Shown here piece by piece: positions 13,675-24,509 of a DNA stretch of 64,000 nucleotides. A program made the translations under genes and the position numbers. The DNA is from Panulirus ornatus (lineage: Eukaryota > Arthropoda > Malacostraca > Decapoda > Palinuridae): positions 7,752,156 to 7,816,155 of the forward strand of contig NC_092276.1 of assembly GCF_036320965.1 (NCBI RefSeq), read 5' to 3'. How positions within the stretch are numbered: position 1 is the first letter of the stretch; every line of letters begins with the position of its first letter. The notes beneath the pieces were generated by a model. That model saw only the letters and a list, made by a program, of their open reading frames with translations. It was not told the origin of the DNA and made no database searches.

Positions 13675-16160
13675 GCACGCGAAAGAGAGACTTTTGGATG
13701 TTAATGTGCTGAGAGGTGCAACTGGAGGGATGTCTGATCATTATCTTGTGGAAGCTAAGGTGAAGTTTTGTATGGGTTTTCAGAAAAGAAGAGTGAATGT
13801 TGGGGTGAAGAGGGTGGTGAGAGTAAGTGAGCTTGGGAAGGAGACTTGTGTGAGGAAGTACCAGGAGAGACTGAGTACAGAATGGAAAAAGGTGAGAACA
13901 ATGGAAGTAAGGGGAGTGGGGGAGAAATGGGATGTATTTAGGGAATCAGTGATGGATTGTGCAAAAGATGCTTGTGGCATGAGAAGAGTGGGAGGTGGGT
14001 TGATTAGAAAGGGTAGTGAGTGGTGGGATGAAGAAGTAAGAGTATTAGTGAAAGAGAAGAGAGAGGCATTTGGACGATTTTTGCAGGGAAAAATGCAATT
14101 GAGTGGGAGATGTATAAAAGAAAGAGACAGGAGGTCAAGAGAAAGGTGCAAGAGGTGAAAAAAAGGGCAAATGAGAGTTGGGGTGAGAGAGTATCATTAA
14201 ATTTTAGGGAGAATAAAAAGATGTTCTGGAAGGAGGTAAATAAAGTGCGTAAGACAAGGGAGCAAATGGGAACTTCAGTGAAGGGCGCAAATGGGGAGGT
14301 GATAACAAGTAGTGGTGATGTGAGGAGATGGAGTGAGTATTTTGAAGGTTTGTTGAATGTGTTTGATGATAGAGTGGCAGATATAGGGTATTTTGGTCGA
14401 GGTGGTGTACAAAGTGAGAGGGTTAGGGAAAATGATTTGGTAAACAGAGAAGAGGTAGTAAAAGCTTTGCGGAAGATGAAAGCCGGCAAGGCAGCAGGTT
14501 TGGATGGTATTGCAGTGGAATTTATTAAAAAAGGGGGTGACTGTATTGTTGACTGGTTGGTAAGGTTATTTAATGTATGTATGACTCATGGTGAGGTGCC
14601 TGAGGATTGGCGGAATGCGTGCATAGTGCCATTGTACAAAGGCAAAGGGGATAAGAGTGAGTGCTCAAATTACAGAGGTATAAGTTTGTTGAGTATTCCT
14701 GGTAAATTATATGGGAGGGTATTGATTGAGAGGGTGAAGGCATGTACAGAGCATCAGATTGGGGAAGAGCAGTGTGGTTTCAGAAGTGGTAGAGGATGTG
14801 TGGATCAGGTGTTTGCTTTGAAGAATGTATGTGAGAAATACTTAGAAAAGCAAATGGATTTGTATGTAGCATTTATGGATCTGGAGAAGGCATATGATAG
14901 AGTTGATAGAGATGCTCTGTGGAAGGTATTAAGAATCTATGGTGTGGGAGGCAAGTTGTTAGAAGCAGTGAAAAGTTTTTATTGAGGATGTAAGGCATGT
15001 GTACGTGTAGGAAGAGAGGAAAGTGATTGGTTCTCAGTGAATGTAGGTTTGCAGCAGGGGTGTGTGATGTCTCCATGGTTGTTTAATTTGTTTATGGATG
15101 GGGTTGTTAGGGAGGTGAATGCAAGAGTTTTGGAAAGAGGGGCAAGTATGAAGTCTGTTGGGGATGAGAGAGCTTGGGAAGTGAGTCAGTTGTTGTTCGC
15201 TGATGATACAGCGCTGGTGGCTGATTCATGTGAGAAACTGCAGAAGCTGGTGACTGAGTTTGGTAAAGTGTGTGAAAGAAGAAAGTTAAGAGTAAATGTG
15301 AATAAGAGCAAAGTTATTAGGTACAGTAGGGTTGAGGGTCAAGTCAATTGGGAGGTGAGTTTGAATGGAGAAAAAGTGGAGGAAGTGAAGTGTTTTAGAT
15401 ATCTGGGAGTGGATCTGGCAGCAGATGGAACCATGGAAGCGGAAGTGGATCATAGGGTGGGGGAGGGGGCGAAAATTCTGGGAGCCTTGAAGAATGTGTG
15501 GAAGTCGAGAACATTATCTCGGAAAGCAAAAATGGGTATGTTTGAAGGAATAGTGGTTCCAACAATGTTGTATGGTTGCGAGGCGTGGGCTATGGATAGA
15601 GTTGTGCGCAGGAGGATGGATGTGCTAGAAATGAGATGTTTGAGGACAATGTGTGGTGTGAGGTGGTTTGATCGAGTAAGTAACGTAAGGGTAAGAGAGA
15701 TGTGTGGAAATAAAAAGAGCGTGGTTGAGAGAGCAGAAGAGGGTGTTTTGAAATGGTTTGGGCACATGGAGAGAATGAGTGAGGAAAGATTGACCAAGAG
15801 GATATATGTGTCGGAGGTGGAGGGAACGAGAAGAGGGAGAGCAAATTGGAGGTGGAAAGATGGAGTGAAAAAGATTTTGTGTGATTGGGGCCTGAACATG
15901 CAGGAGGGTGAAAGGAGGGCAAGGAATAGAGTGAATTGGAGCGATGTGGTATACCGGGGTTGACGTGCTGTCAGTGGATTGAATCAAGGCATGTGAAGCG
16001 TCTGGGGTAAACCATGGAAAGCTGTGTAGGTATGTATATTTGCGTGTGTGGACGTATGTATATACATATGTATGGGGGTGGGTTGGGCCATTTCTTTCGT
16101 CTGTTTCCTTGCGCTACCTCGCAAACGCGGGAGACAGCGACAAAGCAAAAAAAAAAAAAA
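13675..16160 (+). mobile_element. RTE-A copy A11, endonuclease end to tail, short 3'UTR
   Basis: Starts at the last part of the endonuclease (RLLDVNVLRGATGGMSDHYL), passes the linker with one frame change near 14100, then the reverse transcriptase from about 14270. That frame is broken only by a TGA at 14983-14985 where sister copies have CGA (KSFYRG), a CpG-to-TpG type change. The same frame resumes and runs through LLFADDTALVAD (near 15200) and the C-terminal region to TGA at about 15963. Short 3'UTR and poly-A follow. Except for this nonsense change the RT part is intact, so the copy is young. Confidence 0.9.
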
Positions 16161-18335
16161 AGTGGGAACATTGGGGAAGGGGGCTAATGAGGAGTAATAA
16201 CTAGTAGTGAAGTAAGAAGGAGATGGAGTGAGTATTTTGAAGGTTTGTTGAATGTGTTTGATGATGGAGTAGCAGATTAGGGTGTTTTGGTCGAGTTAGT
16301 GTTTGAAGTGAGAGGGTCAGGGATAATGGTTTGGTAAGCAGAGATGAGGTAGTGAAAGCTGGCATGGCAGCGGGTTTGGATGGTATTGCAGTGAAATTTA
16401 TTAAAAAAGGGGGTGACTGTGTTGTTGACTGGTTGGTAAGGATATATGATATATATATGGTTCATGGTGAAGTACCTGAGGATTAGTGGAATTCATGCAT
16501 CATGCCATTTTACAAAGGCAAAGGAGATAAAGGTGAGTGGTCAAATTACAGAGGTATAAGTTTGTTGAGTATTCCTAGGAAATTATATGGGAGGGTATTG
16601 ATTGAGAGGGTAAAGGCATGTACAGAGCATCAGACTGGGGAAGAGCAGTGTGGTTTCAGAAGTGGTAGAGGATGTGTGGAACAGATGTTTGCTTTAAAGA
16701 ATGTATGTGAGAAATACTTAGAAAAACAGATGGATTTGTATGTTGCATTTATGGATCTGGAGAAGGCACATGATAGAGTTGATAGAGATGCTCTGTGGAA
16801 GGTATTGAGAGTACGTGGTGTGGGAGGCAAGTTGCTAGAAGCAGTAAAAAGTTTTTATCAAGGATGTAAGGCATGTGTACGAGTAGGAAGAGAGGAAAGT
16901 GATTCGTTCCCAGTGAATGTCGGTTTGCAGCAGGTGCGCGTGATGTTTCCATGGCTGTTTGATTTGTTTATGGATAGGGTTATTAGGGTGATGAACGCAA
17001 GAGTTTTGGAGAGAGAGGGGCGAGTATGTTGTGGATGAGAGGGCTTGGGAAGTAAGTCAGTTGTTGTTTGCTGATAATAGCACTGGTGGATGATTTGGGT
17101 GAGAAACTGCTGAAGCTGGTGACTGAGTTTGGTAAAGTGTGTGAAAGAAGAAAGCTTATGGTAAATGTGAATAAGAGCAAGGTTATTAGGTTCAGTAGAG
17201 TTGAGGGACTAGTTAATTTGGAGGTAGATTTAAATGGAGAAAAACTGAAGGAAGTGAAGTGTTTTAGGTACCTGGGAGTGGGTTTAGCAGCGGATGCAAC
17301 CATGGAAGCAGAAGTGAGTCACCGGGTGGGGGAGGGGGGGCGAAGGTTCTGGAAGTGGGGAAGAATGTAAGGAAGGCAAAGACGTTATCTCAGAGCAAAA
17401 ATGCGTATGTTTGAGGGAAAAGTGGTTCCAACAATGTTATATGGTTGTGAGGCATGGGCTATAGATAAGGTTGTGCGGAGGAGGGTGGAGGTGTTGGAAA
17501 TGAAATGTTTGAAGACAATATGTGGTGTGAAGTGGTTTGATCGAGTAAGTAATGAAAGGGTAAGAGAGATGTGTGGTAATAAAAAGTGAGTAAGTAATGA
17601 AAGGGTAAGAGAGATGTGTGGTAATAAAAAGTGAGTAAGTAATGAAAGGGTAAGAGAGATGTATGGTAATAAAAGGTGTGGTTGAGAGAGCAGAAGAGGG
17701 TGTATTTAAATGGTTTGGTCACATGGAGAGAATGGGTGAGGAAAGAGAATACATGTGTCAGAGGTGTAAGGAACGAGAAGTGGAAGACCAAATTGGAAGT
17801 GGAAAGATAGTGTGAAAACGATTTTGAGCGAATGGGGCCTGAACATACAGGAGGGTGAAAAGCATGCAAGGAATAGAGTGAATTGGAACAATCTGGTATA
17901 TTGGGATCAACGTGCTGTCAGTGAATTGAATCAGGGTATGTGAAGTGTCTGGGGTAAACCATGGAAAGTTTTGTGGAGTTTGGATGTGGAAAGGGAGCTG
18001 TAGTTTCATTGCATTACACATGACAGCTAGAAACTGATTGTGAAAGAATGTGGCCTCTGTTGTCTTTCCCTAGCGCTACCTCGTGTGCGCACGGAGAAGG
18101 GTGCCATTTCATGTGTGGTGGGGTGGTGACGGGAATGGATGAAGGCAGCAAGTATGAATATGTATGTGTGTATATATGTCTGTGTATGTACATGTTGGAA
18201 TGTATATGTGTGTATGTAGGCGTTTATGCACATACATGCGTATGAGGGTGGGTTGGGCCATTCTTTCGTCTGTTTCCTTGTGCTACCTCACTAATGCGGG
18301 AGAAAGCGTCTTAGTATGATAAAAAAAATAACAGT
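16161..18335 (+). mobile_element. RTE-A copy A12, old, long 3'UTR type
   Basis: From the end of the linker through the reverse transcriptase (KLYGRVLIERVKACTEHQTG near 16580; DLEKAHDRVDRDALW near 16760) and the C-terminal region, with many breaks. The catalytic box is damaged (FADNSTG near 17075). The 3'UTR is the long type, including AATGGATGAAGGCAGCAAG, and ends with stem-loop and A-rich tail near 18335. A 45 bp unit is triplicated inside. Confidence 0.85.
17543..17677 (+). repeat. 45 bp unit in three tandem copies inside A12
   Basis: Units 17543-17587, 17588-17632 and 17633-17677 each read GAGTAAGTAATGAAAGGGTA and on to GTAATAAAAAG. The length is a multiple of three, but each junction places a TGA in frame. 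The unit encodes VSNERVREMCGNKK. Confidence 0.92.
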
Positions 18336-18615
18336 AGGTAAGAAAATTTATGCAGGAGCATTAAATAGAAGTAGGTAGGAACATTTAGGCAGGAGTGTTA
18401 GGTAGACGTAGAAGGTAGAAGTAGCAGGTAGACAGCAGTAGAAGCATTAGGTAGGATCCTCTGCAAACTGTGCTAAAGTTACTTTCTACCAGTGGGCTGT
18501 TAAGGGTGAGGTACTAAAAGTTGAGAAAAGACACTGGAGTTCACTAGTTCTGGAGACTGTATTGCCATGGCCAAATACTTAATGGAGTTTCAAGATGGAA
18601 CAGGTGTCAGAGACA
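18336..18615 (+). repeat. Dispersed repeat C, copy C2
   Basis: Contains iterated AGTAGGTAGGAACATT-like units followed by CCTCTGCAAACTGTG, CAGTGGGCTGTTAAGGGTGA and GGAGACTGTATTGCCATGGCC. The same order is seen at 34150-34400. Confidence 0.75.
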
Positions 18616-19554
18616 TAGACATGTATATATCCACCAAGGCAAGTTTATCTTATTACCCAAAACATACCTTTTATCACTGGTTACCCACATCTCACTTTCC
18701 ATAAAGGCACCCTCTGAATTTTTTATGCAAGGGAAAACCTCTCAACATAAAGGTACAGCTCATATACCTCCATGGGTACAATGATTTAACGCTGGATGGC
18801 ACCTCCAGAGGCCAAGGTATAATGGGTAGTAAAAGCTGTTCAGTACATTTCTTATCATTCAGTAATATTGTTTATGAATCCTTGTGTGGTATGATATCGT
18901 ACAAATAGTGGACAAGTAATGTTCTTGCAACATTTATTGTGTGATTAATTATCCTAATGTATGATCAAGGTGTTTCACTTGGCCATCTAATTTTCATATC
19001 TTAAGACGGAACTAAGCGTAAGAGGTTTCATCCTATCTTAGACTCTCCAGCCACAGTGTTATCAATTCAAAGTTTTCAGAGTTCATTTAGGATTATTCTT
19101 ATCCTACAGTAATTTTGGAGGTTAATTTACCTCCTTAGCTTTGGGACCAAGTTGCAGTGAATCTTCCTCGAATCAGAAAGGCTCTTCAGACCAAAATGCA
19201 TTGTTTGCTTTTCTGATTATTCAGGCTCTCCAGCAACATTACCAACCTCAACCTGGCTATTCAGGTACACTGCGCTTGTGGATACTTGTTGAGTTGGTTC
19301 CTAAGTTTTCTTGTCAAAAGTCCAATGTTTCTAATACTTGGACATAATGTTAGAAAGTTTTGGAAACAAGATATGGTCACTTGTTTCCTCCATTTATCTT
19401 TATTCATTTTCTTTTAAACAGTCCTCAATAAAGTCCTCAATACCTCTCCTGCCAGTACTGAATGATTTTCTTTGTGTGTGTGTGTGTGTGTAGAATGGGG
19501 AGTAATCCTTCTAGGACACTCTTTGTAAAAATATGATAAATTTGTTAAAACAGT
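18616..19554. other. Unique sequence with a short (GT)n tract
   Basis: No gene could be supported. A (GT)9 microsatellite lies at 19473-19491. Confidence 0.4.
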
Positions 19555-19913
19555 GTGTCACCTCTTGCACCTTTCTCTTGACCTCCTGCCTCTTTATTTT
19601 ATACATCTCCCACTTATTCGCACTGCTTCCCTACAAAAACACCTCCCTTCTCTTTCACTAACATTCTTACTTCTTCATCCACCACTCACTACCCTTTCTG
19701 CCCACCTCCCACCTTTCTCATGCCACAAGCATCTTTTGTGCAAGCCATCACTGCTTCCCTAAATACATCCCATTCCTCTCCCACTCCCCTTACATCATTT
19801 ACTCTCACCTTCTTCCATTCTGCACTCAATCTCTCCTGGTACTTCCTCACACAAGTCTCCTTTCCACTTACTCTCACCGCCATCCTCACCCCAACATTCT
19901 CTCTTCTTTTCTG
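19555..19913 (-). mobile_element. RTE-A copy A13, linker fragment
   Basis: Minus-strand reading gives VSGKETCVRKYQERLSAEWK, then GVGEEWDVFREAVMACTKDA and CGMRKVGGGQ: the basic/acidic linker between endonuclease and reverse transcriptase. Both ends are truncated. Confidence 0.8.
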
Positions 19914-20153
19914 TGGCTCAGGGAATGGATGAAGGCAGCAAGTATGAATATGTACATGTGTATATATGTATATGTCTGTGTATATATATATATATGTATG
20001 TATACATTGAAATGTATAGGTATGTACATGTGCGTGTGTGGGCGTTTTTGTATATGCAAGTGTATGTGGGTGGGTTGGGCCATTCTTTCATCTGTTTCCC
20101 TGCACTACCTCACGAACGTGGGAGACAGCGACTAAGTATAATACTATAATAAT
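19914..20153 (+). mobile_element. RTE-A copy A14, long-type 3'UTR and tail
   Basis: Starts in the long 3'UTR at GGAATGGATGAAGGCAGCAAG and runs to the stem-loop (CTACCTCACGAACGTGGGAGAC) and an AATA-type tail. No coding part. Confidence 0.8.
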
Positions 20154-20167
20154 AAAGAATAATATAT

Positions 20168-20311
20168 ATTTCTTCATTATTTATTATACTTTGTTGTTGT
20201 CTCCTGCATTAGCGAGATAGTGCAAGGAAACAGACGAAAGAAATGGCCCAACCCACCCACATACACATGTATGTACATACACGTCCACACATGCACATAT
20301 ACATAGAATAC
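20168..20311 (-). mobile_element. RTE-A solo 3' end A15 with 14 bp target duplication
   Basis: About 144 bp: reversed tail, stem-loop and the last part of the 3'UTR. It is flanked by identical AAAGAATAATATAT at 20154-20167 and 20312-20325, which defines a real, extremely 5'-truncated insertion. Confidence 0.82.
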
Positions 20312-20325
20312 AAAGAATAATATAT

Positions 20326-21479
20326 TCTTTTTTTTTTTTGCTTTGTCGCTGTCTCCCGCGTTTGCGAGGTAGTGCAAGGAAACAGATGAAAGAAATGGCC
20401 CAACCCACCCCCATACACATGTATATACATACGTCCACACATGCAAATATACATACCTAAACAGCTTTCTATGGTTTACCCCAGATGCTTCACATTCCCT
20501 GATTCAATCCACTGACAGCACATGAACCCCGGTATACCACATCGATCCAATTCACTCTATTCCTTGCCCTCCTTTCACCCTCCTGCATGTTCAGGCCCCG
20601 ATCACACAAAATCTTTTTCACTTCATCTTTCCACCTCCAATTTGCTCTCCCACTTCTCCTCGTTCCCTCCACCTCCGACACATATATCCTCTTGGTCAAT
20701 CTTTCCTCACTCATTCTCTCCATGTGCCCAAACCATTTCAAAACACCCTCTTCTGCTCTCTCAACCATGCTCTTTTTATTTCCACACATCTCTCTTACCC
20801 TTATGTTACTTACTCGATCAAACCACCTCACACCACACATTGTCCTCAAACATCTCATTTCCAGCACATCCATCCTCCTGCGCACAACTCTATCCATAGC
20901 CCACGCCTCGCAACCATACAACATTGTTGGAACCACTATTCCTTCAAACATACCCATTTTTGCTTTCCGAGATAATGTTCTCGACTTCCAAACATTCTTC
21001 AAGGCTCCCGGGATTTTCACCCCCTCCCCCACCCTATGATCCACTTCCGCTTCCATGGTTCCATCCGCTACCAGATCCACTCCCAGATATCTAAAACACT
21101 TTACTTCCTCCAATTTTTCTCCATTCAAACTTACCTCCCAATTGACTTGACCCTCAACCCTACTGTACCTAATAACCTTGCTCTTATTCACATTTACTCT
21201 TAACTTTCTTCTTTCACACACTTTACCAAACTCAGTCACCAGCTTCTGCAGTTTCTCACATGAATCAGCCACCAGCGCTGTATCATCAGCGAACAACAAC
21301 TGACTCACTTCCCAAGCTCTCTCATCCCCAACAGACTTCATACTTGTCCCTCTTTCCAAAACTCTTGCATTCACCTCCCTAACAACCCCATCCATAAACA
21401 AATTAAACAACCGTGGAGACATCACACACCCCTGCCGCAAACCTACATTCACTGAGAACCAATCACTTTCCTCTCTTCC
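20326..21479 (-). mobile_element. RTE-A copy A16, RT second half to tail, short 3'UTR
   Basis: The minus strand is open over about 320 codons (21452 to 20490) from NVGLRQGCVMSPRLFNLFMDG through LLFADDTALVAD, VNVNKSKVIRYSRVEGQVNW and the whole C-terminal region. The usual stop after VVYRG is changed, so the frame reads on for 11 residues. The 5' end is truncated against a (TA)n tract; the 3' end is a T-run after a short 3'UTR. Young copy. Confidence 0.9.
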
Positions 21480-21496
21480 TATATATATATATATAT
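21480..21496. repeat. (TA)n tract T7
   Basis: About eight TA units between the truncated end of A16 and the tail of S2. Confidence 0.9.
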
Positions 21497-21733
21497 CTTT
21501 TTTTCTTTTCTTTCAAACTATTCGCCATTTCCCGCATTAGCGAGGTAGCGTTAAGAACAGAGGACTGGGCCTTGAGGGAATACCCTCACCTGGCCCAATT
21601 CTCTGTTCCTTCTTTTGGAAAATTAATAAAAAAACGAGAGGGGAGGATTTCCAGCCCCCCGCTCCCTCCCCTTTCAGTCGCCTTCTACGACATGCAGGGA
21701 ATACGTGGGAAGTATTCTTTCTCCCCTATCCCC

Positions 21734-21738
<5 letters not shown>
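21497..21738 (-). mobile_element. S element copy S2
   Basis: Full-length minus-strand copy. The tail T-run leads to the stem-loop (CATTTCCCGCATTAGCGAGG), the RTE-5'UTR-like body, the internal A-run and CCTTCTACGACATGCAGGG, and it ends CCCCTATCCCCAGGGA. (TA)n flanks both ends. Confidence 0.88.

Positions 21739-21818
<80 letters not shown>
21739..21818. repeat. (TA)n microsatellite T8
   Basis: About 39 TA units separating S2 and S3, two same-strand S copies. Confidence 0.95.
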
Positions 21819-21821
<3 letters not shown>

Positions 21822-22058
21822 TTTTCTTTTTTTTAAACTATTCGCCATTTCCCGCGTTAGCGAGGTAGCGTTAAGAACAGAGGACTGGGCCTTTGAGGGA
21901 ATATGCTCACCTGGCCCCCTTCTCTGTTCCTTCTTTTGGCAAATTAAAAAAAAAAAAAAAATAATGAGAAGGGAGGATTTCCAGCCCCCCGCTCCCTCCC
22001 CTTTTAGTCGCCTTCTACGACACGCAGGGAATACGTGGGAAGTATTCTTTCTCCCCTA
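21819..22058 (-). mobile_element. S element copy S3
   Basis: Same organisation as S2, with a 15-20 base internal A-run. Its 5' end is shortened by about ten bases at CTCCCCTATATATA, where it meets A17. Confidence 0.87.
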
Positions 22059-22062
22059 TATA

Positions 22063-23278
22063 TAGAAGCAGTGAAAAGTTTTTATCGAGGATGTAAGGCA
22101 TGTGTACGTGTAGGAAGAGAGGAAAGTGATTGGTTCTCAGTGAATGTAGGTTTGCGGCAGGGGTGTGTGATGTCTCCATGGTTGTTTAATTTGTTTATGG
22201 ATGGGGTTGTTAGGGAGGTAAATGCAAGAGTTTTGGAAAGAGGGGCAAGTATGAAGTCTGTTGGGGATGAGAGAGCTTGGGAAGTGAGTCAGTTGTTGTT
22301 TGCTGATGATACAGCGCTGGTGGCTGATTCATGTGAGAAACTGCAGAAGCTGGTGACTGAGTTTGGTAAAGTGTGTGGAAGAAGAAAGTTAAGAGTAAAT
22401 GTGAATAAGAGCAAGGTTATTAGGTACAGTAGGGTTGAGGGTCAAGTCAATTGGGAGGTGAGTTTGAATGGAGAAAAACTGGAGGAAGTGAAGTGTTTTA
22501 GATATCTGGGAGTGGATCTGGCAGCGGATGGAACCATGGAAGTGGAAGTGGATCATAGGGTGGGGGAGGGGGCGAAAATTCTGGGGGCCTTGAAGAATGT
22601 GTGGAAGTCGAGAACATTATCTCGGAAAGCAAAAATGGGTATGTTTGAAGGAATAGTGGTTCCAACAATGTTGTATGGTTGCGAGGCGTGGGCTATGGAT
22701 AGAGTTGTGCGCAGGAGGATGGATGTGCTGGAAATGAGATGTTTGAGGACAGTGTGTGGTGTGAGGTGGGTTGATCGAGTGAGTAACGTAAGGGTAAGAG
22801 AGATGTGTGGAAATAAAAAGAGCGTGGTTGAGAGAGCAGAAGAGGGTGTTTTGAAGTGGTTTGGGCACATGGAGAGAATGAGTGAGGAAATATTGACCAA
22901 GAGGATATATGTGTCGGAGGTGGAGGGAACGAGGAGAAGAGGGAGACCAAATTGGAGGTGGAAAGATGGAGTGAAAAAGATTTTGTGTGATCGGGGCCTG
23001 AACATGCAGGAGGGTGAAAGGAGGGCAAGGAATAGAGTGAATTGGAGCGATGTGGTATACCGGGGTTGACGTGCTGTCAGTGGATTGAATCAAGGCATGT
23101 GAAGCGTCTGGGGTAAACCATGGAAAGCTGTGTAGGTATGTATATTTGTGTGTGTGGACGTATGTATATACATGTCTATGGAGGGGGGTTGGGCCATTTC
23201 TTTCGTCTGTTTCCTTGCGCTGCCTCGCAAACGCGGGAGACAGCGACAAAGTATAATAATATAATAATAATAATAATG

Positions 23279-23281
<3 letters not shown>
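22063..23281 (+). mobile_element. RTE-A copy A17, RT second half to tail, open frame
   Basis: Starts at LLEAVKSFYRGCKACVRVG and is open to the normal TGA near 23069: GLRQGCVMSPWLFNLFMDG, LLFADDTALVAD (near 22305), VNVNKSKVIRYSRVEGQVNW, LYGCEAWAMDRVV, GRPNWRWKDGVKK. Short 3'UTR, stem-loop and ATA/AATA tail. Lacks the N-terminal half of RT and the endonuclease. Confidence 0.9.

Positions 23282-23330
<49 letters not shown>
23282..23330. repeat. (TA)n microsatellite T9
   Basis: About 24 TA units after the ATA-rich tail of A17. Confidence 0.95.
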
Positions 23331-23339
<9 letters not shown>

Positions 23340-23382
23340 TTTTTATTTTGCTTTGTCGCTGTCTCCCTCGTTTGCGAGGTAG

Positions 23383-23384
<2 letters not shown>
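23331..23384 (-). mobile_element. RTE-A minimal 3' end A18 inside (TA)n
   Basis: Only 54 bp: T-run plus CTTTGTCGCTGTCTCC and the reversed stem-loop up to GAGGTAGCG. (TA)n lies on both sides. This is the shortest recognisable RTE-A insertion here, essentially just the stem-loop and tail. Confidence 0.8.

Positions 23385-23444
<60 letters not shown>
23385..23444. repeat. (TA)n microsatellite T10
   Basis: About 29 TA units between A18 and the truncated 5' end of A19. Confidence 0.95.
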
Positions 23445-23448
<4 letters not shown>

Positions 23449-24264
23449 GAAGGTTTGTATGGGTTTTCAGAAAAGAAGAGTGAATGTTGGGGTGAAGAGG
23501 GTGGTGAGAGTAAGTGAGCTTGGGAAGGAGACTTGTGTGAGGAAGTACCAGGAGAGACTGAGTACAGAATGGAAAGAACAACGGAAGTAAGGGGAGTGGG
23601 GGAGGAATGGGATGTATTTAGGGAATCAGTGATGGAGTGCGCAAAAGATGCTTGTGGCATGAGAAGCGTGGGAGGTGGGTTGATTAGAAAGGGTAGTGAG
23701 TGGTGGGATAAACAAGTAAGATTATTAGTGAAAGAGAAGAGAGAGGCATTTGGATGATTTTTGCAGGGAAAAAATGCAATTGAGTGGGAGATGTATAAAA
23801 GAAAGAGACAGGAGGTCAAGAGAAAGGTGCAAGAGGTGAAAAAGAGGGCAAATGAGAGTTGGGGTGAGAGAGTATCATTAAATTTTAGGGAGAATAAAAA
23901 GATGTTCAGGAAGAAGGTAAATAAAGTGCGTAAGACAAGGGAGCAAATACGAACTTCAGTGAGGGGCGCTAATGGGGAGGTGATAACAAGTAGTGGTGAT
24001 GTGAGAAGGAGATGGAGTGAGTATTTTGAAGGTTTGTTGAATGTGTTTGATGATAGAGTGGCAGATATAGGGTGTCTTGGTTGAGGTGGTGTGCAAAGTG
24101 CGAGGGTTAGGGATTTGATAAACAGAGAAGAGGTAGTAAAAGCTTTGCGGAAGATGAAAGCCGGCAAGGCAGCAGGTTTGGATGGTACTGCAGTGGAATC
24201 TTTTAAAAAAGGGGGTGACTGTATTGTTAACTGGTTGCTAAGGTTATTTGATGTATGTATGACT

Positions 24265-24509
24265 CCCCTATCCCTGGGGATAGGGGAGAAAGAATACTTC
24301 CCACGTATTCCCTGCGTGTCGTAGAAGGCGACTAAAAGGGAAGGGAGTGGGTGGCTGGAAATCCTCCCCTCTTCTTTTTTTTTTTTCCAAAGAAGGAACA
24401 GAGAAGGGGGCCAGATGAGGACATTCCCTCAAAGGCCCAGTCCTCTGTTCTTAACGCTACCTCGCTAATGCGGGAAATGGCGAAGAGTATGAAAGAAAGA
24501 AAAGAAAAG
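24265..24509 (+). mobile_element. S element copy S4 inserted in an RTE-A reverse transcriptase
   Basis: Full-length 245 bp insertion with duplicated ATGACT at 24259-24264 and 24510-24515. Removing one copy restores the normal RTE-A sequence TGTATGACTCATGG. It begins with the perfect palindrome CCCCTATCCC-TG-GGGATAGGGG and ends with GAAAGAAAGAAAAGAAAAG. It gives the cleanest definition of both ends of the S family. Confidence 0.93.

Noticed and set aside
20090..20230. tRNA-derived head: the reversed tail word TAGCGAGGTAGC resembles a tRNA A box
   Set aside because: The word lies in the 3' stem-loop of RTE-A and S on the non-coding strand, no B box was found at a proper distance, and the tail direction places it at the 3' end, not the promoter end.
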